64,000 nt of DNA from positions 1 through 64,000 of the forward strand of contig NZ_JAJQQS010000024.1 of assembly GCF_021228125.1 (NCBI RefSeq), given 5' to 3'. This document shows positions 18,026-36,382 of this stretch, one piece after another (position 1 is the stretch's first letter; each line of letters opens with the position of its first letter). Source of the stretch: Streptomyces albireticuli. GTDB taxonomy: Bacteria; Actinomycetota; Actinomycetes; Streptomycetales; Streptomycetaceae. The translations under genes were made by a program, and so were the position numbers. A model generated the notes under the pieces. It did no database searches. It was not told where the DNA came from and saw nothing but the letters and a program-made list of their open reading frames with translations.

Positions 18026-19312
18026 TCACGGATGGCGGGACGCCGTACTCCGCTGCGCCGGGGACCGAACGCCGCGGGCCGCGGGTCGTCGGCCGCGCCG
18101 TGCCTGTGGCGCGCCGCTCACCGTCGCCAGCAGGCGGTCCACGTCCGCAGGCGAGTTGAACCAGTGGCAGGAGACCCGGATGCCGCCCATGCCGCCCGAG
18201 TAGCGCACGCTCACGGCGACGCCCGATGCCGACAAACGCTCGGCGAGGGCGATGTCGGAAGCGTTATGTCCCGTGGTGAAGGTGACGATGCCTGACCGGT
18301 GCTCGACCGCCCGCGGGGTGACGATGTGGACGCCCGTCCGTAGGAGCCCCTCCAGGAGGTGCTCGGTCAGGGAGAACACGCGCGCCCAGACCTCGTCGAT
18401 GCCGTGGGCGAGAATGAGGTCCACCGCTGCGGAGAGCCCGATGCCGCCGGGGTAGTTCGCCGTTCCTCCGGTTTCCCAAGCCCGTGCGTCGTCGGTGTAG
18501 GTGAACTCCTGGAAGGGGTCGGTATCGGGCCGCAGGAAAGCCTCACCCCAGGTGGCAGCCGGTGGGTCCGCCGCGAAGAATCCGTGCAGAGGGCGGTTCA
18601 GACGGGGGCGGATGCCGGGGGACAGGTAGAGGAAGCCCGTTCCGAAGGGTGAGTTGAGCCACTTGTGGCCGCTGCTCACGAGGACGTCCACGGGAGTGCG
18701 CGACACGTCGAACGGAACCGCTCCGATGTGCTGGGCGCCGTCCACGAGGAGCATGATGCCGCGCTCGCGGCACAGCTCGGAGATCGACGCGATATCGGCG
18801 CGGAAGCCCGTGGTCCACTGGACGGAGCTCAGCGCCAGAGCCGACACGTGGAAATCGAGGTACCGGTCGATCGTGTCGACGGTGATACTGCCGTCCTCAT
18901 GAGGGATCCTGCATATCTTCACACCTCTGCTTTCCAGCTGTGACCAGGTGACACCCATCTGGATGTACTCGGTCTCCGGTACGGCGACCACGTCTCCCGA
19001 GGCGAGCGGAAGCGCGAGCGCCGCGGTGTTCAGCGCATGGGTCGCGCTCTCCATGAGGGCGATGTCCCGCGCCTGCGCGCCGATGAGCTCGGCCACCCGG
19101 GGGCGCGCCGCGTCCCGCGCCCGGTTGAGGCGGCCGTGGTGGGCCGTGCCCGAATCGGGCGGGACCTGGTGCACCTGGTCGACGAAGTCGCGCACGGCCC
19201 GCACGGCGGTCCGGGGAGCGATGCCGATGCATGCCGTGTCGAGATACGCGGCCTGCCCGACGGACGGGAACTCGGCTCGTACGGCCCGCTGAAGGGCCTG
19301 GTGGAGGGCCAT
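18026..19312 (-). CDS. Class V aminotransferase-like PLP enzyme of locus B
   Basis: This 428-residue fold-type I PLP enzyme starts at ATG 19312, two bases after the hydrolase stop. The Schiff-base lysine lies in SSGHKWLNSP (about residue 215), preceded by LLVDGAQHIG, whose Asp contacts the PLP ring; YLDTACIG opens the protein and VRVS-type and substrate Arg residues are near the end. The family holds isopenicillin-N-epimerase-like enzymes, cysteine desulfurases and C-S lyases such as EgtE. In this operon it could aminate an aldehyde released by the reductase or act on an amino-acid-like head group. The last 30 residues are Arg/Ser-rich and probably disordered. Confidence 0.88.
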   Translation of the reverse strand: MALHQALQRAVRAEFPSVGQAAYLDTACIGIAPRTAVRAVRDFVDQVHQVPPDSGTAHHGRLNRARDAARPRVAELIGAQARDIALMESATHALNTAALALPLASGDVVAVPETEYIQMGVTWSQLESRGVKICRIPHEDGSITVDTIDRYLDFHVSALALSSVQWTTGFRADIASISELCRERGIMLLVDGAQHIGAVPFDVSRTPVDVLVSSGHKWLNSPFGTGFLYLSPGIRPRLNRPLHGFFAADPPAATWGEAFLRPDTDPFQEFTYTDDARAWETGGTANYPGGIGLSAAVDLILAHGIDEVWARVFSLTEHLLEGLLRTGVHIVTPRAVEHRSGIVTFTTGHNASDIALAERLSASGVAVSVRYSGGMGGIRVSCHWFNSPADVDRLLATVSGAPQARRGRRPAARGVRSPAQRSTASRHP

Positions 19313-19314
19313 GG

Positions 19315-20424
19315 TCAGCTCCCGACCACCGCGCCGGACCGGCGGTGCTCGTCGAGGAACCGGACCACGGGGCCGAACACGTCCAGGGCGGCACCACGGC
19401 CGATGATCGGGTCCATGTGGCCGTACCCGGGGACTTCGACATAGCGGACGTCGAGCTGCGGGAACCGCCGCGTCAGGACGTCGTAACACAGCTCGTTGGA
19501 GTCGAGCCAGATCTTGTTGTCGCTGCCGGAGACCAGCATGACGGGGCAGTCGATGCGGTCGGCGTGGTCGAGGGCGTTCTCCGGCAGACGGCCGTAGCGG
19601 TGGCCACCAGGGTTCCAGCGCACCACGGAGTGGGCGAGCTCCATGCGCCGCAGGTGCGGCAGCACCCACGTCGGCAGCGTCCCGAACAGCTCGGCCAGCC
19701 GATCGTGGGTGATCTTGTCGAGGTTCTCGTGCGCGAAGAGCGACGCGCCCGTGCCCCAGGCCGAGTTCTGGAGAATCTGGCAGGTGGGGTCGTCGCAGTC
19801 GGCGGACAGGGAGGCGAGCGCGAACACCGGGGTGTACCGCGACCGCAGCCCGACCTTCTTGAAGTCGACCGGGAGATGGGCCCAGCGGGTCCGCAGCAGC
19901 TCGCCGCCCAGGTGCAGGCGCAGCCGGGTCCTGCCGCTGACCTTCGGCGTCATGAACACGCCTTGTGCGACCACGCCGGCCAGCCCGGGCACCAACCCGG
20001 CGGTCATGCTCATCGACAGCGATATCGCGCCGAGGCAGTGGGCGACCACGAAGAGCCGGCGCTCGCCGATCCGTCCGCGGATGTACGCGACCGCCTCGGG
20101 GATGTCGAAGAGCGCGACGTCGTCGAAGGAGTAGCGTTCCCGGCGCTCGTTGTGCGGCAGCCGGCAGCTGCCCCGCCAGTCCAGCAGCCAGGGTTCGTAG
20201 CCGGCGTCGAGGAGCACGTCCACGAGGTTGCGGGTCTCCGGGAGGGTGAAGATGTCCGAGGACGCCGTGAGGCCGTGGAGCAGCAGGACCGCGGGCCGGT
20301 CGGTGCCGGCGGCGCCGTCGGCGGCGATCCGGCACAGACCGAGCTCGGCGCCGTCGGACGCCTCGAACGGGATCTGCTCGAGCGTGGCGCCGTCGAGCTG
20401 AATGTGGAGCGGCCGTAGCGTCAT
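19315..20424 (-). CDS. Alpha/beta hydrolase with Cys nucleophile, locus B
   Basis: ATG 20424 overlaps the stop of the reductase gene (ATGA), giving 369 residues. The oxyanion segment VLLLHGLTASSDIF, the nucleophile elbow VVAHCLGAIS (Cys about residue 128 where most hydrolases have Ser) and a C-terminal YGHMDPI histidine define the fold. A Cys in this elbow is known from PHA synthases and from hydrolases fused to cholesterol-oxidase-like GMC proteins in actinobacteria, whose 'HG.T.SSD.F..PE..NLV..LL..GY..W.LD.R' pattern this sequence follows closely. It may transfer or hydrolyse the acyl group of the locus B product. Cytoplasmic: no signal peptide. Confidence 0.88.
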   Translation of the reverse strand: MTLRPLHIQLDGATLEQIPFEASDGAELGLCRIAADGAAGTDRPAVLLLHGLTASSDIFTLPETRNLVDVLLDAGYEPWLLDWRGSCRLPHNERRERYSFDDVALFDIPEAVAYIRGRIGERRLFVVAHCLGAISLSMSMTAGLVPGLAGVVAQGVFMTPKVSGRTRLRLHLGGELLRTRWAHLPVDFKKVGLRSRYTPVFALASLSADCDDPTCQILQNSAWGTGASLFAHENLDKITHDRLAELFGTLPTWVLPHLRRMELAHSVVRWNPGGHRYGRLPENALDHADRIDCPVMLVSGSDNKIWLDSNELCYDVLTRRFPQLDVRYVEVPGYGHMDPIIGRGAALDVFGPVVRFLDEHRRSGAVVGS

Positions 20425-22762
20425 GTGAGTCGTTCCCTGTCCTTGTCCAGTTTCTTGAGTTTCGCCTGGAACCGGTCCTTGTCCCGGTCGATGGCGTCCC
20501 GGCGCAGATCCAGCAGATCGGCTCCGGCCCGCAGCGTGGGCTCCGCCAGCCCCTGGACCATCTGCTGGGTGAACCACAGGAGCCAGGTGAGCTTCGCGGT
20601 CCGCTGCTCCTGCAGCGACAGGGCGGGATTCACCCGGATGCCGTCGATCTGCTCGCGCCGGTAGCTCTTGCCGGGCACCTTCATCACGCCGGACAGACTG
20701 GCCGGTTCGCCCTCCCGGCCGGCCTCGACCGTGAGGGTCCGGGCCTGCTTCCAGTAGTCGGTCCGTGCCCGGGCCGTCTTCCAGCCCTCCAGCCACCACG
20801 CCTGGCCGTCGCTGTCGCGCAGGGCGAGCCGGTAGCGCAGCAGGGGGTGGTCCGTGCCGTGCCTGAGCGGGATCCCCTCGTCCGGGCGGACCCAGATCTC
20901 GCCGTCCTCGACCGTGAGCGGATCCTTGTGCAGCCTCGGGCAGGTCACCGTGCCGCTCACGTGGATGGTCCGGTGCTCCGTGAGCTGGTACATGCTCGCG
21001 ATGGACAGCGTCAGCGCGAAGGCGCAGCGGGTGTCGGGCGAGCCGTCGACGGGGCCCAGCTTTCCCCGCATCGTCTCCGGGAACCACAGATGGGGCGGGT
21101 CCTCGCGGCGGGGCAGGACGACCAGGCCGTCGCGGGCCATCCGCTCGTAGTTCTTCAGTTGGGCCTTGGCGTCGTAGCGGGTGGCCGGGGGCAGCTTGTG
21201 CCGGGCGATGAAGGCGTCGGTGCGCTCGCTCGTCGCCGCCGGGCCCAGCAACGTCGCCTCGCACAGCTTCTGCGCGGCGGGGTTGCGCAGGACGCGGGCG
21301 AGGAACTCCAGCTCGGGAACCGGGTCGCGTTCCATGCGGGACAGGAAGTCGGCCAGCCAGTCGTCCCACCCCAGCACCTGGACGTTCATACCGCCCAGCG
21401 CCATGTCGCGGACCAGTTCGGGCAGAGTGTTGGCCCGGCCGGTCAGGTGGTAGTTCTGGCCCCAGGCGCTCGGCTCGCACACCACGGCGGTCGCGATCCG
21501 GCTCACCCAGTCGACGGGCGCCACGTTGAGGTAGCGCATCGCCGGGGCGGTCCGGTAGCGGGAGATCACCGACATGTAGCCGGAGCTGATGTCATGCCCG
21601 TTGTACGCGCCGGTACGGGTGTGCCCGACGATGCCGCCCGGGCGCAGGAACGTCACCGTCAGACCGCGCTCGCGGGCGCGCCGGAGCGCCGCCTCCGCGG
21701 CCCATTTCGCCTTGTCGTATCCGGCGGCCAGCCGGTCGACGTGGGCGACCGGGTCGTCCTCGCCCATGGAGGTGACGCCCAGTTCGTTGAACACGGCGAC
21801 CGACGAGATGTGGTGGAGCGGCTTGGCCGGGCCGGTCATCGCGAGTTCCGCCAGCGTCAGCGCGCCCAGGACGTTGGTCCGGCGCAGCGAGTGGTAGCCC
21901 CGGAGGAAGTCGACCGCCGCCGCCACGTTGACGATGGAGTCGAGCTCCTGCGCCAGCGCCGCCCACCGGTCGTCCGACAGCCCCAGCCGCGGCTGCCGGA
22001 TGTCGCCGACCAGCACGGTGATCCGGCGCTTGACCTCGGCGGACCAGGGCAGCGCGAAGCTGGTCAGCGCCTCGGCCAAGCGCTGTTCCGCGGCCTGGGC
22101 GCTGTCCGCTCGCACCAGGCACACGAGGTGCGCGCGGCTGTGCCGCAGCAGGTCGAAGAGCATGTGGCTGCCGAGGAAGCCTGTCGCACCGGTCAGCAGG
22201 ATCCGGCGGGGCGGGGCCGGGTCGGGGTCGCCGCACCACGGGAGCCGGTCGGCGCGCGCCAGGTCGGCGGTGATCAGCGCGAGGTCGTCGTTGTCGTCGC
22301 TCTGCGGAGGCTCCTCATCCACCGGCGCGGCCGTGGGAGCGGTGGCGAGGGCGGGCTGCCCGGTCGTGCGCAGCCAGCGCTGCGCGAGGCGGCGGGGCCG
22401 GGCGTCCGCGAAGACGTCGTCCAGGCTGAGCCGGACGTCCAATTCACGGTCGAGCGCCGCCACGAGCTCCACCGCGTCCACCGAGGTCGCCCCCGCCTCG
22501 AACAGGTCGGTCTCGGCATCGACCGGCGCCCCGTGCAGGAACCGGGCCGCCTTCGAGGCGATGGCCGAGGCCAGCCCGTCCAGGCTCCACGCCCCGCCGG
22601 CGCCGCCTGTCGCCGCGGGCGGCGTCGCGGGGCCCGGCTTGTCGAAGCGGGCCAGCAGGGCCGCCACCGCGGCCGCGCCGCGACCGCCGCTTTCGACCAG
22701 CTCTTCTTCGTGCCGGCGGCCGGAGCTCCCCGGCCCGTCCGGTCCCTTCACGTCCGGTTCCC

Positions 22763-22766
<4 letters not shown>
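20421..22766 (-). CDS. ACP-thioester reductase with extra C-terminal domain, locus B
   Basis: GTG 22766 overlaps the preceding stop (GTGA) and follows GGAGGAG closely; 781 residues. After a disordered lead there is a carrier domain with Ser about residue 93 (EAGATSVDAV). Next comes an extended SDR thioester reductase: LLTGATGFLGSHM (about 197) and the catalytic YDKAK (about 350). This kind of domain ends NRPS/PKS lines and carboxylic acid reductases by releasing an aldehyde or alcohol with NADPH. Residues about 590-781 form a further domain (YQLTEHRTIHVSGTVTCPRL ... WWLEGWKTAR) that resembles the C-terminal lipid-related part of actinobacterial GMC/hydrolase fusions. The carrier is the probable seat of the glyceryl unit made by the upstream FkbH domain. 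Confidence 0.9.
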
Positions 22767-32863
<10,097 letters not shown>

Positions 32864-33596
32864 GGCGCATTACCTCTTTCACCCTTGTGATCCGGGAGGC
32901 TAGGCCAGAGTCCGTGATGGTTTCAATGGGCATACAACTTAGGAGACACACCGGTCGGCGTGCGGCCATGAGGTCGTCCAGCCTCCCGGACCCGGCGGCC
33001 CCGACGTCGCCGCCGGGACCGCCACGGTCGAGGCCGCCGCCCCTGCGCCGGGCGCGGGCCGAGCGCGTCAGCCTGCCTTGTTTCGCGGTGTGCCGGCCGA
33101 TGGGCCGGTCGGCGTGAGTTCATCCGCACGGTCCGCGTGGAGTCCCGGCCCGGATCCTCGCCGGTACTCGCGCGGGGCAGGCCCGTCAAGATAGCGTGTG
33201 AGGAGAAAGCCGCATCGCGGGGTACCTGCGCAGGCCGCGGTGTGGAAGCTGGCGAAGGCCGGCCCGGAACCGGGCCTCGCCGGGATGCAGAAAAGAGGCC
33301 CCCGCCGTCGGCCGGAATCCGAGGGCGAGGGTCAACCGCAAGAGGACGGCCTTGGACCGTCAGCCCTCAGTATCTGTGCGGACTGGCGGTCACCGCCCGG
33401 TGGACCCCTCCACCCCCACCACACCCCTCGCCCCCACCGCCCCCTCATCCCCGCCGTGCCTCCGCGCCCCCTCGCCCCCTCCCCGCCTGCCGCGCCCTCT
33501 CCGCGCCCTCCGGGGTGTTCCCTGGATGGTGTAGAGGTCGGCAAGCGCTCGTGCTTCCTACCCATCACTGTGGAGGATGTGACGGACGATGAACCG
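32864..33596. other. Divergent intergenic region between locus B and the signalling genes
   Basis: This region must hold promoters for the locus B megasynthase (leftward) and the phosphatase gene (rightward). The first 80 bases beside the megasynthase are the least GC-rich part (TTTCAATGGGCATACAACTT near 32920). A plus-strand frame is open from 33198, but its first 130 residues are Pro/Arg-rich and unlike the phosphatase that follows, so I treat it as non-coding. Bases 33400-33530 are strongly C-rich. Confidence 0.5.
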
Positions 33597-36014
33597 ATGA
33601 CGCTCTTTCCTGAGAGCCCCGAGGACCCGTTCTCGGTCGCCGGTGCCGGCTCGGCTGTACTGGACTATCAGGGAAGGGTCGTGGGCTGGAGCCGGCGGGC
33701 CGAGATGCTGCTGGGGCACCGTGCCGCGGATGTGCTGGGCCGCTCCGCTCTGGAGACCCTTGTTCATCCTGGTGACCGTGGCCGGGCCGCCCGCGCTGCC
33801 GCGGTGTGTCTGCGTACCCCGGGCTGGTTCGGTCTCCTGCCCGTCCTGCACCGTGACGGTCACCGCATGCACCTGGGTCTGCGGGCCCGCCTGGTTACCC
33901 GTGCCGGGGCCGGCCCGGAATGGTTCCTGGTCGGCGCGCCCGCCCAGGACGTCATTCAGTGGGAGACCGACCGTTCCGTCCTGGATAACCTTTTCCGCCG
34001 TTCACCTGTCGGCCTCGCTGTCCATGCCCCCGATCTGCGTATCCTGCGCGTTAACCGGGCCCTGGCCCGCATCGGCGGCCTTACCCCCGATCAGGCGCGT
34101 GGTCACCGCATGGCTGATTTCCTGCTTCCCGAGGATGCCCGTACCGCGGAGGACCGCCTTCGCGAGGTCCTGGCCACCGGCCGCCCTACCATTTTCACCG
34201 AGCAGTCCTGCCGCTTGCGTATCGACCCCGCCCGGGCCCGTTTCGTGTCCGTGTCCGCTTTCCGTCTGGAGGACTCCACCGGACACATCCTCGGTGTCAC
34301 CCAGCTGGTCGAAGACGTCACCGAACGCCACCGCGCCCGCCTGCGCCTGGACCTCCTCAGCGAGGCCGGCACCCGTATCGGCACCACCTTGGACGTGGCC
34401 ACCACTGCCCGCGAACTCACCCATGTCCTGGTCCCCGACCTCGCCGACTGCGCCACTGTCGATCTTCTCGACCCTGTCAGCCGCGGCGAGGAACCCTCCC
34501 AGGACGGCTTCGGCCCCGTCCGCCGCACCGCCCTGGCCTGCGACGTCCCCCACGCCACCGACGCCCTCAATCCCCTGGGCGCCCTCATCCACTTCGCTCC
34601 CCACACCCCCCAGGGCCGCTGTCTCGCCGATCAGACCCCCTTCCTCGCCCCCCGCCTGCGCACCCCCGCCGACCTCACTACCGTCGCCCAGGACCGCGCT
34701 CCCCAGGCCGCCGCCCTGGGCGTCCATTCCGTCATGATGCTGCCCCTGGCCGCCCGCGGCCTCGTCCTGGGCCTGCTCACCCTCTGGCGCTCCCGCAGCC
34801 CCGAACCCTTCGAGGACGACGACCTCACCCTCGCCGGCGAATTCGCCGCCCGCGCCGCCGTCTCCCTCGACAACGCCCGCCGCTACACCCGCCAGCATCT
34901 GGCCGCCCTCACCCTCCAGCACCGCCTCCTGCCCGGTGACCTGCCCGACCTCCCCGCCGCCGACACCGCCCACTGCTACATCCCCGCCGGCGCCGTCGAA
35001 GGCGTCGGCGGCGACTGGTTCGACGTCATCCCCCTCTCCGGCGCCCGCGTCGCCCTCGTCGTCGGGGACGTCATCGGCCACGGCATCGACGCCGCCGCCA
35101 CCATGGGCCGCCTGCGCACCGCCGTCCATACCCTGGCCGAACTCGACCTCGACCCCGAAGAAGTCCTCTCCCACCTCGATGACCTCGTCCACCGCCTCGC
35201 CGCCGAACAGGAGACCAACAGCCACGACTTCCCCCAGGACCAGGTCACCGGCGCCAGCTGCCTCTACGCCGTCTACGACCCCATCTCCCGCTCCTGCTCC
35301 CTGGCCCGCGCCGGTCACCCGCCCCCCGCCGTCATGACCCCCGACGGACACGTCACCTTCCCCGACCTCCCCACCGGGCCACCCCTGGGCCTGGGCGGCC
35401 TCCCCTTCGAAACCACCGAACTCCACCTCCCCGAAGGCACCCTCCTCGCCCTCTACACCAACGGCCTCATCCACACCCCCGACCACGACCTCGATACCAT
35501 GCTCGGCCGCCTCGCCCACCAGCTCGCCGCCCCCGCCCCCACCCTGGCCGAAGCCGCCCACACCATCGTCAACGCCCTCCTGCCGCCCCACCCCACCGAC
35601 GACGTCGCCCTCCTCCTCGCCCGCACCCGCGTCCTGCCTCCCGGCCACGTCGCCACCTGGACCCTGCCCGCCGACGCCCGCGCCGCTTCCCGCGCCCGCA
35701 CCCTGATGAACCAGCAGCTGGCCACCTGGAACCTCGGCGAACTCGCCTTCACCACCGAACTCGTCGTCAGCGAACTGGTCACCAACGCCTACCGCTACGC
35801 CGCCGGCGGCCCCGTCACCGTCCGCCTGATCCTGGGCCCCCACCTCATCTGCGAAGTCTCCGACACCAGCAACACCGCCCCCCACCTGCGCCGCGCCCGT
35901 ACCACCGACGAAGGCGGCCGCGGCCTGTTCCTCGTCGCCCAGCTCACCGAACGCTGGGGCACCCGCTACGGCCGCGAAGGAAAAACCGTCTGGACCGAAC
36001 AGCGCCTGCCCTGA
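33597..36014 (+). CDS. PAS-PAS-GAF-SpoIIE phosphatase with anti-sigma kinase domain
   Basis: The protein is about 805 residues from ATG 33597; GTG 33579 and GTG 33570 in the same frame are alternatives, and GGAGG at 33572 does not settle it. Two PAS domains (about 18-120 and 122-243; RILRVNRALARIGGLT) precede a GAF domain (250-430), a SpoIIE-type PP2C phosphatase (455-675; GGDWFDVIPL, VGDVIGHGIDAA and DDVALL carry the metal-binding Asp residues) and an RsbW-like HATPase (685-803; VSELVTNAYRY, EGGRGLFLV-type loop). Such Streptomyces proteins switch sigma factors by acting on anti-anti-sigma proteins. No sigma or antagonist gene is adjacent. From about 34400 on, third codon positions are nearly all C. 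Confidence 0.93.
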   Translation: MTLFPESPEDPFSVAGAGSAVLDYQGRVVGWSRRAEMLLGHRAADVLGRSALETLVHPGDRGRAARAAAVCLRTPGWFGLLPVLHRDGHRMHLGLRARLVTRAGAGPEWFLVGAPAQDVIQWETDRSVLDNLFRRSPVGLAVHAPDLRILRVNRALARIGGLTPDQARGHRMADFLLPEDARTAEDRLREVLATGRPTIFTEQSCRLRIDPARARFVSVSAFRLEDSTGHILGVTQLVEDVTERHRARLRLDLLSEAGTRIGTTLDVATTARELTHVLVPDLADCATVDLLDPVSRGEEPSQDGFGPVRRTALACDVPHATDALNPLGALIHFAPHTPQGRCLADQTPFLAPRLRTPADLTTVAQDRAPQAAALGVHSVMMLPLAARGLVLGLLTLWRSRSPEPFEDDDLTLAGEFAARAAVSLDNARRYTRQHLAALTLQHRLLPGDLPDLPAADTAHCYIPAGAVEGVGGDWFDVIPLSGARVALVVGDVIGHGIDAAATMGRLRTAVHTLAELDLDPEEVLSHLDDLVHRLAAEQETNSHDFPQDQVTGASCLYAVYDPISRSCSLARAGHPPPAVMTPDGHVTFPDLPTGPPLGLGGLPFETTELHLPEGTLLALYTNGLIHTPDHDLDTMLGRLAHQLAAPAPTLAEAAHTIVNALLPPHPTDDVALLLARTRVLPPGHVATWTLPADARAASRARTLMNQQLATWNLGELAFTTELVVSELVTNAYRYAAGGPVTVRLILGPHLICEVSDTSNTAPHLRRARTTDEGGRGLFLVAQLTERWGTRYGREGKTVWTEQRLP

Positions 36015-36134
36015 ACCACCCGCCACCCCCCACGGGCGGGCACGGCGCCCCCCCCCGCGCCGGGAGCACGGCGAGGGCGAGGGCGAGGAGGACCGAGATG
36101 CCCCCACGGCCGAAGCACGGCGAGGAGGGCTGAG

Positions 36135-36382
36135 ATGCCCACACCCCCCACACCCCCCACACCACCCCCGAACCTCCCACCCACACCGCCCCCGAACTCT
36201 CCGCCCACACCGCCCCCGAACTCTCCGCCCACACCGCCCCCGAACTCCCCGCCCACACCACCCTCGACCCCCCCCCGCCCCCGAACCCTCCGCTCGCACC
36301 CCCTGCCCTGCCCCCGAACCCCTCACCCCCGAACGCTCCGCCCCGCCCCCGCAGACCCTCCGGCACCCGGGCCGCCTACACG
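36135..36382 (+). other. Probable 5' coding part of the kinase, out of frame at a C9 run
   Basis: ATG 36135, six bases after GGAGGG, starts a proline-rich frame with repeated PPTPPPNS units. At 36268-36276 there are nine consecutive C. With ten C the frame would continue as PPNPPLAPPALPPNPSPP and run through RRPSGTRAAYTVAV into the kinase frame. Without the extra C it degenerates into Arg/His-rich residues and ends at 36485. The continuity of the PPN pattern across the switch is the main evidence that this is the true start of the kinase, read through a slippery tract or misread by one base. Confidence 0.7.
36177..36256. repeat. 24-bp tandem repeat coding PPTPPPNS
   Basis: About three and a half copies of a 24-base unit (CCCACACCGCCCCCGAACTC plus four bases) lie head to tail. 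The unit length keeps the frame. It sits in the proline-rich 5' part of the sensor kinase gene. Confidence 0.85.

Noticed and set aside
33198..33596. N-terminal extension of the phosphatase from GTG 33198
   Set aside because: The extra 133 residues are low complexity and overlap a probable promoter region; PAS homology begins after 33640.
34002..36326. 774-residue Gly-rich minus frame opposite the phosphatase
   Set aside because: Gly/Val/Glu-only pattern is the mirror of C-ending codons on the plus strand.
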